DNA from: Cordylochernes scorpioides
Taxonomy: Eukaryota; Arthropoda; Arachnida; Pseudoscorpiones; Chernetidae
Direction of reading: 5' to 3'
NCBI GenBank assembly: GCA_030710605.1
Contig: CP092863.1
Coordinates: forward strand, 138,416,994 to 138,480,993
Length of the DNA stretch: 64,000 nt
The position numbers were made by a program, and so were the translations under genes. Below, piece after piece: positions 23,074-35,338 of this stretch. Positions within the stretch are counted from its first letter, which is position 1. The number at the start of each line of letters is the position of its first letter. The notes beneath the pieces are model-generated. The model was not told the origin of the DNA. It saw only the letters and a list, made by a program, of their open reading frames with translations, and ran no database searches.

Positions 23074-26000
23074 ATGGGCTGTTTCAGCTTCTGTAAGATT
23101 TTTAGACGGAAGAAGTAAGTGAAACATTGCCTATTCTCAGCTTTGAGCAAACATAATTCAACAACGAAGATAGAAAATTTCATAGACATTTTTATAAATA
23201 TTTCAAAAAATCAAAAAATACAAATTCAACATATTATACATGATTCTGATTCGAATATAAAATCATACATTTTTTGGTTTGTTTCTCAAGAGTTATTTTC
23301 CCAAGATATTCGATTCTAAAATTATTACAAATTGATTCACATCTCTTAAAAGAAATATAATAAAGATAAAAATAAGAAAATAATAATATTTTGGAAGCAT
23401 ACTTTTTAAATATTTTCCACTAACACTATTTAGGATGATCAATTCCATATTTTTCTATTTCATATTCATATTTAAACCATAATGTCTTAGAGAATTCAAA
23501 GTTGGAAAATAATGCATTGATTACATTTCTAATACTAGTGATGACTGATTAAAAATTTTAAATAAAATAATAAAAATAAAGTTTAATATAAAAATAAAAA
23601 CATACATATATACGTTGCCTTACAAATTTGAAGATATTTTTTAAATATTACAAAAAAAATTATGGACAAAATATATATTGACAAACGATATATTCAAGTA
23701 AATAGATAATTTATATATACACTATAGAAAACAAAATAAATTCAACATAATTAGCACTTATATTTACATTGGGATGTTTTCTTATGTGAATGGTACACAC
23801 AATACTTCTTTAATTATTTTTAAAATTATTATTTAAAACATATATAAACGCGATTACATGTTTTGCATTAGAATAATTATTTACATTTGGTTATAGGATA
23901 GTTATTATTGTCTTTAAATGCCTCGAATATTATTCATAAATATAATCATAACAAGTTTAATATCCAGTGAAAAAAATATTTCTATTTACACAGGGTATAA
24001 CAGACATTAAAATTCCAACACTAATATATATTTTATTTATTTAATATTATTTAACACAAAACACACACAGAAGCCATTATTAAGACATATAGTCCTATAC
24101 ATGTATTTTTACTACGGAGTCTGCAAATGAAAAAAATAAATAAGTAAAAGCTAATTATAAATAAAACACGGGTATTTTTACATATAATACATGCATACAT
24201 AACTCTTTATTAAGATATTTTATATTGTGCAAAAAATCCTGGACAGAAAAACGAGGTTATAAAAATTTGAACTTGTTTACTGAATTTACATTGAAGGGAA
24301 GAGAAATACTGTAATGTATATTAAACTTTTAGTTTGGCAACGCCAACAATTTATCATCATCATCGAATAGCATTTAGAATTAGCATGTAACTTAATAAAT
24401 AAACAATAAGTTTTGTTTACTGCGTCTTATTAAATTTCCATAGACTATTAAAGATATTAAAGTGTAAACGAACAACATAACATGGTGGCAGCGGTGGGAA
24501 TAATAAAGGGAAGCAAAGGAGAAATATATATTTTAAAAAATCATGTTAGGTATTGTTTTATTATTTTGCTAACTACTCTTCGAAAATCGATATTACAACA
24601 ACAACAAAAAGCTTTATTAAGACCTTTTAGTCTTAATACAGATTTTCCAAGCAGAAATGTAGGATACATGCAGGAAAAACAGTAATAGTACCTTAATGGT
24701 AATATGATATTTATATACAGGAAAAATTGTATAAAGACAATCAAGCTAATAGATTAGTCTGGGTAAATTGTAGGAAAATAAATTATTTATACATGGATTA
24801 ACGAGAGATTATCTGCAAATGGAATAATGATATTTAACACAAAATGCGATATCACCTATAGGAATATTTGTGTAGAAATATTTACACATTTACAAATATT
24901 TACATACCTCTAAATTTTCTAAATATTAGAAGGTGTTGTAAAAGAAAAATCATAAATATATGTTGACTTTGCTTAGAATTTTTATTGAAACTGGTTCAAA
25001 GAATTATTAATTAAACATTTTATTTATTGATTTACAAGAGAGAGAACAAAATATAAAAGAGAAACTAATATTGAACAAAGGAACTTTTTTTAGTTTTGGT
25101 TAGCGCCTATTTACATGTGAGCATACACACTCTGTGGTAACAATTAATTAATATAGAGAGATACAACAATATATTTACACATATTATTAAATTTTAGATA
25201 CATTTTATTTACAAAGAAGCATGCACAATTTATTATTATCTTGTTGTTGTCTGTAATCTTGGAACATTAAAGCAGCAGATGTTTTGCACAGTGCGAATTA
25301 TAACCACAGTATTACAACTGGATCTTATACTGATACTTATTTTAGGTAATAAAAAGACATTATAAAATAAATAAAAATACATATATTGGATTGATTAAAA
25401 AAGATTGAAAAATCGAGAGGCAGTAGAGCAATTTTTTTTTTCAGTAAAAAAAAGTGCCCAATGCGGAATTCTGTTGACTTTGCTTAGAATTTTTAATGAA
25501 ACTGATTCCAAGAATTATTAATTGAACATTATATCTATTGATTTACAAAAGAGAGAACACAATATAAAAGTGAAACTAATATTGAGCAATAAACCTTTTT
25601 TTTTCTTTCAGTTAGCGCCTATTTACTTGCGAGCTTACACACACTCTGTGGTAACAATTAATTAATATATATACAACAAATCCAGTCCCAGGTCATGGCT
25701 GTCGGAAATCTTCAACTATTTATACCACTCTTCCACCAACACATTTTATCACAATTATCTTTTTTATCAATTAATAAAGTTGAGATACCACATTTTGAAA
25801 TGGAAATGCAAAATATAAAGTATAAAAAGACCCAATTCAAACAGGTGAACAATGGTTATAAACATTAAGACATCAGCATTCTGCTACAAACATCTCTCTC
25901 TCTCAGATTTTTATTCTTCATCTCAAATTTTTTTATTTGTTTACTATTATAAAATGAATAAGTAACAAACGAACATTCAAGTTTTTATTGATATCCCAAA

Positions 26001-27140
26001 CTTATATAACAATTTAAATAAAAAATCATAGAGGTTACAATTAAAGAGACATTTATATTATGCTACACTCACATTTATTCTACAATTTCTGTTTCCTTAT
26101 AGAATTGTATTCAAAGCTGCCACACATTCAATAATATTTATCTAAAGTTTATAAAACAATAAATATAGATAATTTCATATTTTGGCTAGAATAATTATAT
26201 ATATGGGAACTGTATTCCCAAATAAAAGGAAAACACATTTACTCTAAACACACACATACACACTTCACTTTTCAACACTGCTTTAATTTCATTTTTTATT
26301 AACATGGCAAACATGGTAGATTAACATGGCGGAGCTGATATAATAACATGGATGACAATAAAATCACAACATTGTGTAAATATACAAAGTAGCTTAACCT
26401 CACTTGTGTAAAATACTGAGTTATATTTTGTAATTGTCCATTTCACTTCACCTACATTTATATTCAATGAATACTACAGAGATTCTTTTTAATAGCACAG
26501 TATATTGCTGCATCATCATAACAAGATACAGTAGAACCTCCCTTTAGCGGACACCTCTCTACAAAGGACAGTTTTCATTTACAAAATTACCATTTTTACA
26601 ATTTAGCAACTTATGGTAAGAGGACACCTCTCTCTAAAGGACACTTTTGATCTGCAATTAGATGTCCTTTATAGGGAGGTTCTACTGTACCAACAGAAAA
26701 CATTGAAAGAGAGTGAATGCTCTATTAAAGTTTACCAAAGTTGGAGGAATTTACTGATAGGAATATATTGATAATTTACAGTAATGGACTGACAGTATTC
26801 TTCCTGTGGTTACAGGACTAAGGGGAGAGGACGCAAACAGGGCATACACACCCCACCTGCCACACCTCCACCCACACCCCTCACCCCCGGCTCCCCATTT
26901 CCATACTTTAACGCCATCGACACTAAGTTTGATGAGCCGGGGTTCCTCCATTGTAGGGTATACATACCAGAACCCATTTGGGGGGGCTCACTTGACAACA
27001 TCCTGTACCCTGACATGCGCCGTCCAACATTTTCTAGGCACACGTCAGAACATTTCTGGGTTGAGACAGAAGTCCGCTGGGCCTTGCTCAACAGAGATGT
27101 TGAGTTTGGGTCATCGGGCTCTGTCCCTTCCCTTCTGTAG
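23074..27140 (+). CDS. U2 candidate gene: MGC-start, proline-rich small protein
   Basis: Two-exon reading: 23074-23114 joined to 26816-27140, about 121 aa. Exon 1 gives MGCFSFCKIFRRK. A Gly-2 followed by cysteines and then basic residues is the pattern of N-myristoylated and palmitoylated membrane-anchored proteins. Exon A adds a basic TKGRGRKQG, the proline-rich PPATPPPTPLTPGSP, then PYFNAIDTKFDEPG, and a tail ending GSVPSLL before TAG. Donor GTAAGTG and acceptor gtggttacag fit, and the split codon is AAG. Against U3, this frame shows mainly silent differences (about three silent, one replacement), whereas another open frame shows the reverse. An alternative form removes 26958-27140 (183 nt, GTATAC donor, cttctgtag acceptor), stays in frame and runs to the donor after 27273. 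No family recognised. The intron is about 3.7 kb. Confidence 0.5.
23330..24300. other. AT-rich intron 1 sequence, U2
   Basis: No gene seen; nearly identical to 38.83-39.79 kb of U3. Confidence 0.6.
24310..24499 (+). mobile_element. LTR fragment with primer-site-like end, fossil
   Basis: Present only in U2. About 173 bp from tgtaatgtatattaaac to cgaacaacataaca, followed by tggtggcagcggtggga, the form of an LTR end plus primer binding site seen in many gypsy- and BEL-type elements. The rest of the element is absent. Confidence 0.6.
25195..25472 (-). mobile_element. Reverse-oriented SINE-like repeat (U2)
   Basis: Right edge aaaagtgcccaatgcgg is the reverse of the SINE head end (ccgcattgggcacttttt), and a poly-T stretch precedes it. 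Copies at about 41098-41371, 57297-57546 and 61437-61703. Absent from U1 at the matching place. The block around it, with the small possible exon, is duplicated in U2 and U3. Confidence 0.55.
26529..26687 (+). mobile_element. MITE, pogo/Tigger-like ends (U2)
   Basis: Equivalent of 7991-8149 with the same length and TA flanks; almost identical to it. Confidence 0.8.
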
Positions 27141-27720
27141 GGCCTCACTATCACAGCGTTAGGTCCAACAGCACAGTACAACATTCGCTCACATAACATG
27201 CGCGGGACTTCCATCTTACCCGCACATCAACACACCCTAGTCTTCATGGAGCACCACCACGTCCTTTGGGCAGGTAAGCTATATCCTTTATTTTTCTCTT
27301 TTAATAATAATCTTTATTATAATATTAATTGTATAATCAATTAAGAACCAATTAAAAGAACGATTTCTGAATAAGCCCTAAATTTTACTGATATTTACCA
27401 TAGAACTTGTAACTTGAGAGAAGAGCTAAATCCGATCTCTCCTTATTTTCATATTTAAATTAATTTAGTTTCTTAAATAATAGAAAATTTGAGAGTATTC
27501 ATATTAAAATTTAATGTTACTCTTTAAAAACTATTACAAACTTTTAAAAGATTCTGTTATATTTACCCATAATGTGATTATTTTTAATGAAAAGTTTAAT
27601 CTGTACTATTTTACAAGATAATGTTACGTTTTAAATGTATCAAAAAAGTATAAATAAATAATATTAATTTAAATGAAAAATCACAGAAAAACTAGTGTTA
27701 AGATGGATTTTGTAATGCAG

Positions 27721-27876
27721 CTGGGGGAGTGAGCGAGTGTCGTCTGGGCAACGACCTAACCTATTACCATCCAATTGGCGCCATAACGTGGAGAGGCAGA
27801 CGAAGATTTGGGGGGGTCTTCGTCTGCACTACCTGACGGGACTTGTGAGCCCACACGCGGAGACATATGTCAATGT
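27721..27876 (+). other. Exon B, U2 (long family member, best preserved)
   Basis: 156 nt between gtaatgcag and gtaagtac. One frame is open for 52 codons to a TAA that overlaps the donor, reading ERVSSGQRPNLLPSNWRH and VERQTKIWGGLRLHY. It aligns in protein with exon F of U3 (ESFGQRLSPSYWHLTMRQDW). In the phase left by exon A it instead reads AGVSECRLGNDLTYYHP and stops at TGA. Which frame is used cannot be told from sequence alone. Confidence 0.45.
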
Positions 27877-28183
27877 GTAAGTACATCTACATTGTTGAAT
27901 GAGACTTTGTTTCTCTGCCTTAGCAATTATTTAGACCAATGTCAGACACCAAATATCTCTAAGAAACCTTCATAGGCCAACACAACATGAAACAGGTCAT
28001 AAGTCTAATTTAGAAGAATTAAAATGTCATTATAGAGAAATATAGTATCAAAACCAGAAAGGCTATACTTAGAAACTTATACATCATCTAAATTCTAAAG
28101 TATAAATATAAAAATTAATCATCCCCCCTACAATTTGTAAATATAATAAAATAATTGCAACTTTAAGACAAGATTTTCCCTAG

Positions 28184-28580
28184 CCCTGCAATGATTGTAT
28201 CACGGGTCTGGCCTAGTGTATAGCTATATCTCTCCTAAAGTGTTTTTCTCTAAATAGGACCGTAGAAGAGTGTTCTCTAAATATCCAAAGGCTTTATTTA
28301 TTTTATTCAAAGGCAATTAGAAAATTTAAGAGATTTGTGGCTCCACCGAAGTTCTACACTAAACTCATCTAGACCCCAAATCTTGCTATTGTTGTATTTT
28401 CACTAGTCTTGCAATGATTTTATCATGGGTCTAGTCTAGTTTCTAGCTATCTCTCACTTTACACTGTTTTTTCTTTGAATATGACCCTAGAGGAATTCTC
28501 AATTCTCAAAGGATTTGTTTATTTTTCTCAAAGACAATTAGAAAATATAAGATAATTGTGCTCCAACGAAGTACTACACA
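28184..28580 (+). repeat. 219-bp repeat, two copies (U2)
   Basis: Markers cctagccctgcaatg near 28186 and actagtcttgcaatg near 28406. Confidence 0.8.
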
Positions 28581-29590
28581 TATTTCTAAGTTTTAATTTG
28601 TTTGTTGTTTTGTTTGTTTCCTCTGTAATAGGCTCAAATATTTCAATATCACGCCTGGTTGATTAATAAAGTAATACACAAATCTCATCTGGACTCAAAA
28701 TCTTGTTATTGTTGTATTTTGTAATGTGATAAAGAGACCTTATTGCAGAGTAATGCAATATTTTACTAAGATAAAAAGTCTATAAAATTCGAAATTTAAA
28801 AAATACATCCATTTCTCCCTATTTTGTTATGGCATTTTTGTTATATTGGTTCATTCCTTTACTAAATGTTTGCTAGCATCGTCTTAGAATGTGCTTAGCC
28901 TTCTTTTTTAATATTCAATATGTTTTTGGAAATGTGAACTATTTACAGTGGTTTCAGGCTTTGGTCTTCATCAGTATAGGCATATATATACGCTAATAAA
29001 CAAAACTTAAGGAAGTTGTACCTTTTAGCATGTATATCGGGATTCAGACAATAACTCTGAAAGATATTACAGTGACCTTTATTGAAGACACACGAGATAA
29101 CCAAGTGTGAACAACCTCAGTCCCCTTTCAAATAACAAAAGACCGGCGACAACAAAGTCTATCCACTTCCTTAAGTTTTTTTCATGAGTATTATGACGCA
29201 AACAGAGTTTTTAATTGTAATGTTTTGGGCGTTTCCTCCGAAAATACTAAACTTTATGTACAAGTCTAGATACCAAAGGTTTCCTATTTAAAATATTACT
29301 AATGATAATAAAAGTATTTTTATCAAGATAAAACTTTAATAAAATTTAAGTTTGGTTTATACTTTCTTGTTCTTTCCTTTAATGGGCCATTAACTAGTTT
29401 TTTTTTATTTATTAATGCACAATGTTTAAATTACTCGATATGTTTAAAATACAACATAAACTTGCGGTAGGATATGGTATTCATGTACCAAAAGAGGCAT
29501 TTCTCTCCTGTTAAAAACATCCTCTCGTAGGATGTTATGGTATCGAAACTTCGATTGTACTGATGAGGGTCATAGTTCTAAACCATGGTA

Positions 29591-29864
29591 CAGTAGAAAC
29601 TCCCTCTCTGTAAAGGACAACACCTAGTTACAGAGCCAAAGTGTCCTTTAGGGAGAGGTGTCCTCTTACCAGAGAGTTGATACAGTAGAACTACCTCTCT
29701 GTGAAGGACAACACCTAGTTACAGAGCCAAAGTGTCCTTTAGGGAGAGGTGTCCTCTTACCGGAGAGTTGTTAAATTGTAAAAAATAGTAATATTGCAAA
29801 TAAAAACTGTCCTTTGTGGAGAGGTGTCCTCTAGCGGGGTGTCCGCTAAAAGGAGGTTCTACTG
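29591..29864 (-). mobile_element. MITE with duplicated 91-bp end (U2)
   Basis: Two tandem copies of the 91-bp end (cagtagaaactccc near 29591 and cagtagaactacctc near 29682), then the rest of the element to ggaggttctactg. Confidence 0.75.
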
Positions 29865-30072
29865 TCTATAGATTGGCTTTTGGTTTAATTTGCATAAACT
29901 GGTGTTGTGGTTTATTCTTTATCACTATCTTAACGTTCTGTACCTGGGTGATGAACCAAAAGGCTTTGTTTTTAATGTTTTTGTTTAACAGGCGAGGGGA
30001 TTATTTTGTACATGTTTATAAGTAGTTCTTTATTTATATTACAAAAAGTTAAAGTTAGATTTTGTAATGCAG

Positions 30073-30776
30073 GAGAAGTCGTCTGGGGAGGAGCGACTTT
30101 TCTCACATTTACTGACACCAACCGCACCTTGAGGTAAGACCTTGTTATACAGATTGTCTTAGGGATTAATTTGCATAAATTGGTATCTTGAATCATTTTT
30201 ATCACTACAGTAACGTCTTATGCTGGGGTGATAAACCAAAATGATTTATTTTAAATGCATTTTTAACGAGAGGCGTGTCATTTTTGGTACATGTTTATAA
30301 ACATTTATCGTTTTGTGATATTTGAAAAACTGAAAAAAAATTATAATTCAAATCCTAATAGGTTTAAGATAGATTTTGTAATGCAGGAGGGCGAGGAGTC
30401 GTCTGGGCAGCGGCGACCTTTCTATACATCTACTGAGACCAACCGCACAATGAGGTAAGACCGAAAACCATGGTATGCAGTTTAGTTTTCGGCTTAATCT
30501 GCATAAACGTGTATATTTTGGAACACCTTTATCACTATCTTAACGTCCTATGCTAGAGTGATGAACCAAAATTCTTGGTTTTTAATGTTTTTTAACGGAA
30601 GAGATGACGCTTTTTGGTATATGTTTATAAGAATTTATTGAATCAGTAATAGTTTGAGAAACTGAATTTTCTAATTCAAATATCAAGAAGTTTAAGTTAG
30701 ATTTTGTAATGCAGGAAGAGTCGTCTGGGGAGGAACGACCTTCCTCACAATCTACTGACACCAACCGCACAATGAG
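30073..30776 (+). repeat. U2 array of three short exon-like modules
   Basis: Modules at 30073-30133 (61 nt), 30387-30454 (68 nt) and 30715-30776 (62 nt), each between gtaatgcag and gtaagacc. In the frame set by exon A the first is open throughout (EVVWGGATFLTFTDTNRTL), the second reads GGRGVVWAAATFLYIY then stops, and the third GRVVWGGTTFLTIY then stops. In the other frame the second and third are open throughout (EGEESSGQRRPFYTS, EESSGEERPSSQST). One module fewer than U1. Confidence 0.55.
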
Positions 30777-31024
30777 GTAAGACCATATTTACAGATTATC
30801 TTAGGGCTTAATTTGCATGAACTGGTGTTGTGGATCAATTTTTTCGCTACCTTAACGTCCTATGTTGGAGTCATGAACCAAAAAGCTTTGTTTTTTAACG
30901 TTAGAGGTGACTCCCTCTCTCTCTTTTGATTCCTATTTATAAACATTTATTGATTTAACGAAATTGAAAAACTGAATTTTATCATTCAAATCTCAAGAAG
31001 TTTAAAATAGATTATGTAATGCAG

Positions 31025-31163
31025 GAGTCGTCTGGGCAGCGGCGACCCATTTACTAACACCAACCGCACCACGGGACAAGACCGGCAAAGATTGGGGGAC
31101 ATCCTTGTCGGCGATGTCTTTGCGGAACTGTAGCATGGCACACGCCGGGGCAAATTTCTATCT
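31025..31163 (+). other. Exon E, U2
   Basis: 139 nt, acceptor gtaatgcag, donor gtaagtag. In phase with exon A it is open throughout: VVWAAATHLLTPTAPRDKTG, then DWGTSLSAMSLRNCSMAHAG. U1 and U3 copies have TGA instead of TGG early in this frame, so only U2 keeps it open. Confidence 0.45.
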
Positions 31164-31413
31164 GTAAGTAGAGATGAGTTGATCAACCATCCTATGTTAC
31201 ATATGTTTACTGCGTCCAATATCAGATACCAGAATTCTAGTCTTCTAAAAATTGATTTTCGGCCTTTTTACTAACATCAAAGTGTAGCTTGGACTTGGAG
31301 GATTTAATTTCTAATGAGCATATGTTTTTTAATGGATTCTTTTTCTAAATTTCATAATCTCTTTCATCATATTATTTCAAGAAAAAAGCATTCAGGAATA
31401 GGTTTTTTGTTTA

Positions 31414-31596
31414 GCAGAACTTTTCAGTAAAGAACATTACCTAGTTGCAGAGCCAAATTGTCATTTAGAAAGAAGTGTCCTCTTACCTTAGAGTTGCTAA
31501 TTAGTAAAAATGATAATTTCGGGAATGAAAGCTGTCCTTTATAGAAAGAGGTGTCCTTTAGCGTGAGGGTAGTGACCTCTAATGGAGGTTCTACTG
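31414..31596 (-). mobile_element. MITE, diverged copy (U2, before exon F)
   Basis: Right end ggaggttctactg before TA, left end worn (gcagaacttttcag). Same place as 14105 in U1. Confidence 0.6.
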
Positions 31597-31687
31597 TATA
31601 AATTAACTCGAACAAAGCCATTCTACATGAGTATTTCTGACTAAATATATGTTAAATATAGTTTGTCAATGTATTTTGTTATTTCAG

Positions 31688-31828
31688 GAGGAATTGGAGT
31701 CGTTTGGACAGCGGTTCTTACCATCCTACTGGCACCGCACTGTGAGACAAGACTGACGTGTATTGGGACGTCTTCGTCAGCGATGCCTTGAAGAACTGAG
31801 TCGTCACTTATCGAGCATCCTACCAAAC
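31688..31828 (+). other. Exon F, U2
   Basis: 141 nt after tttgttatttcag, followed by gtaagatc. In the exon A frame: GVVWTAVLTILLAPHCETRL ending at ATG CCT TGA; the other frame has an early TGA. Confidence 0.4.
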
Positions 31829-31834
31829 GTAAGA

Positions 31835-32670
31835 TCATCTTACTTGATCCCGACGTTCTGTTTATACGTCGAGACAATAGTATCGCGAAGACATCTTTTC
31901 GGATATCAAAATCTGAGTATTGCATATTGAAGCATCTTCAAGATATCATGACAAATTGAACTCAAATGACTTTCAATATGCCAGATCAATGTATTAATCA
32001 TTGTAGACACCTTTAGAAAAAATGGGAAATGAGTCTCTTGATTCCTTCAAGAAACAATCAAATAATCTTTATATTTTGATGTATTTTTTTATCGAGAGCG
32101 TGAACATTCAATTTGTCGTACCTTTCAAGCCATCAAATATGATCGTTGCTAAATCAATGATTGGAAAATGACGTGAGCAGATATTGCAAATATTTGAGTA
32201 TTTTACTACAAAAGTGAATGTGTTTGCATCTAGTTGCTCATTTCTCAAAAATTGCCAGAAAAATTAAACTCACGCGTCTCGTGAAAATCAATAGATCTTT
32301 CATTAAAGATATTCAAGGCTTTTCAAAAGCTAAAATCTCAATTGAATGGAGGAAATTGCTAATTTGATATTTTTGTGTTCTAAAGAAGAGATAAAACTAT
32401 CCCAATATTTGAAAATTTCAGCTCCTAATCTGTAAAGATATACTGTAAAGATCATGATTCATTAAACTCTTTTTGGCAATGAAAAACACCACTTTATGGA
32501 TTTTTAAAAACCTTTTTGCACAGTTTGAAACACTCGTTTGATAATCAGAAAATATTTCAACCCTCAAAATAGTGAAAATATCACGATATTCTGTAAAGTT
32601 CGCTATCACGAAACTTTCCATTGAATCTCATATTCAAGAAGATTGTGTAAAGGATATCGAAACTTGGCTA
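31835..32670. other. No gene recognised (U2, after exon F)
   Basis: A shortened match to the same zone in U1 and U3, missing several hundred bases around 32240. Nothing else seen. Confidence 0.5.
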
Positions 32671-32674
32671 TCCT

Positions 32675-33545
32675 TTAATTCCCCCCGTCAGCTGTCCACA
32701 ATGCTATTGAATGCCCTGTTCCCAGCATCCTTTGATTCCCCCCATCAGCTGCCCACAATGCTATTGAATGCCATGTTCCCAGCATCCTTTGATTTCCCTA
32801 TTTGCTGTCCAATATTCTATTGAATGCCATGTTACAGCATCCTTTGATTATCCCCATCAGCTGCCCACAATGCTATTGAATACCATGTTCCCAACATCCT
32901 TTGATTCCCCCATCAGTTGCCCACAATGCTATTGAATACCATGTTCTCAGAATCCTTTGATTCCCCACGTCAGCTGCCCACAATGCTATTGAATACCATG
33001 TTCCCAGCATCCTTTGATTCCCCCCATCAGCTGCCCACAATGCTATTGAATGCCATGATCCCAGCCTCCTTTGATTCCCCCCATTAGCTGCCCATAATGC
33101 TATTGAATGCCATGTTCCCAGCATCCTTCAATTATCTCCATCAGCGGCCCACAATGCTATTGGATTCCATGTTCCCAGCATCCTTTGATTCCCCCCATCA
33201 GCTGCCCACAATGCTATTGAATGCCATGTTCCCAGCATCCTTTAATTCCCCCCATCAGCTCCCCACAATGCTATTGAATGCCATGTTCCCAGCATCCTTT
33301 TATTCCCCCATCAGCTGCCCACAATACTATTGAATGCCATGTTCCCAGCATCCTTTAATTCCCCCCATCAGCTGCCCACAATACTATTGAATGCCATTTT
33401 CTCAGCATCCTTTAATTCCCCCCCATCAGCTGCTCACAATGCTATTGAATGCCATGTTCCCAGCATCCATTAATTCTCCCCATCAGCTGCCCACAATGCT
33501 ATTGAATGCCATGTTCCCAGCATCCTTTAATTTCCCCCATCCTCC
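32675..33545 (+). repeat. 57-bp minisatellite (U2)
   Basis: About 15 copies of the unit described for U1. Several units are one base short or long, so periodic open frames are shorter here. Confidence 0.95.
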
Positions 33546-33615
33546 CATATTAAGGACGATCTACAAAGAGGAATTATTGCACATATATTTATTAGACTCT
33601 CTGATCAGTTTGATT

Positions 33616-34140
33616 TGTAACACTTGCTCGCATACCAAACTATCAACGATTGTAACGCTTGCTCGCATACCAAACTATCAACGATTGTAACGCTTGTTCG
33701 CATACCAAACTATCAACGATTGTAACGCTTGCTCACATACCGAACTATCAACGATTGTAACGCTTGCTCACATACCAAACTATCAACGATTGTAACGCTT
33801 TCTCGCATACCAAGCTATCAACGATTGTAACGCTTGCTCACATACCAAACTATCAACGATTGTAACGCTTGCTCGCATACCAAACTATCAACGTTTGTAA
33901 CGCTTGCTCAGATTCCGAACTATCAACGATTGTAACGTTTGTACGCATACCAAACTATCAACGATTGTAACGTTTGTTCGCATACCAAACCATCAACGAA
34001 TGTAACGCTTGCTCGCATACCAAACTATCAACGTTTGTAACGCTTGCTCAGATTCCGAACTATCAACGATTGTAACGTTTGTACGCATACCAAACTATCA
34101 ACGAATGTAACGCTTGCTCGCATACCACACTATCAATGGC
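33616..34140 (+). repeat. 35-bp minisatellite (U2)
   Basis: About 15 contiguous copies. A variant pair (cagattccgaac then gtacgcatacc) occurs twice, near 33910 and 34050, indicating local block duplication. Confidence 0.93.
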
Positions 34141-34768
34141 TGTCACCATTGTAATTTTCCTATCCCCACATTACTCTGAATATCATATTCCTAGCTTCTT
34201 CAATGGTGAAAATTCCTACATTGCTATGAATTCCATGTTCACAGCTTTCGTCTATGGTGCCAATCAGTAACCCACCCCTACATTGCAATGAATATCATAT
34301 TCCCAGCATTCTTCAATGCCTGCCATCAGAAGCCCATTTCACCAATTACTATTGAATCCATTACTCTCTGTATTCCTTACAGCAGCTTATACTTCTTATG
34401 AATCCAACAATCCATTATATTAGTTGGGATAATCTCTATTGATTGCTACATATTCCAGGCAAGAAACAGCCACTAGAACTGCCCCATTTCCTGTATAGGT
34501 TTGTTTGAATGATCCTGGAAACCCTGTCATCACCTCTCCTGGATACCACAGGAATTCAAGCAAGCATCTTTAAAAATAAAACTCCTTTTTTTTTGTAAAC
34601 GAGAATAATAAAATATTTGGGGATATATGTTTTTATAATTATTTTAACAAACCATCACCTCCTCTTTTATATACCCATACCTAGTTCTGTAGATCTCTGG
34701 CAGTCATCTCTTACACAAGAGACAACCTCTTATTAATGATAAGGTACAATTTGGATTATAGATTTTAA

Positions 34769-34880
34769 ACATAATGTAATAAGACCAAATCCAAATTAAT
34801 AAATAGTGTGTGATGTTTCGGTAACAGCATTGTTACCGAAACATCACACACTATTTATTTATTTGAATTTGGTCTTAATA
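34769..34880. repeat. Palindrome of about 50-bp arms (U2)
   Basis: taagaccaaatccaaattaa ... tgtttcggtaacag and its reverse complement face each other around a 2-3 nt centre. U1 has only the right arm (next to the Helitron) and U3 neither full arm. Confidence 0.85.
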
Positions 34881-34905
34881 CCTTGTATTTATAACCTTTT
34901 ATTAA

Positions 34906-35070
34906 CTTCTTGCAAAGGTCCAACCCCACCAGTAAGTTCAAATAACCAAACAGGGCATCTGGAATATTTGTAAGTGAAAAAATGCTTACTACATGTGTAG
35001 ACCTGTGGTACACTTACAGTAGAAGCATTCGCCATGATTATCATGGTCTATACCATATTAACTTGGGGTA
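34906..35070 (+). mobile_element. 5'-truncated SINE (U2)
   Basis: Same SINE body as 18955-19135, without the tRNA head. Confidence 0.7.
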
Positions 35071-35158
35071 AGTTAAAAGATGAGGGGGGGAACTGTTACG
35101 GAATCATCTTATAACTTGTCAAGTTTAATTAAAGCGAGAGAAAACCTAAAACATTATA

Positions 35159-35338
35159 CTGTAGAACCTCCATAAGAGGAAACTCATGCTAGAGGACACC
35201 TCTCTATAAAATACAGTTTTCATTTTTAAAATTATCATTTTTACTATTAAGAAACTCCTTGGTAAGAGGATGTTTCTCCCTAAAGGACATTTTGGCTCTG
35301 TAACTTGGTGTCCTTTACAAGAAGGTAGTGTTCTACTG
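35159..35338 (+). mobile_element. MITE, unexpanded copy (U2)
   Basis: CTGTAGAACCTCC to TGTTCTACTG. It sits where U1 and U3 have 91-bp expansions, so it shows the unexpanded state. Confidence 0.7.

Noticed and set aside
26806-27162. 118-codon frame starting MVTGLRGEDANRAY
   Set aside because: Starts within the acceptor region, and differences between U2 and U3 are mostly replacements in this frame.
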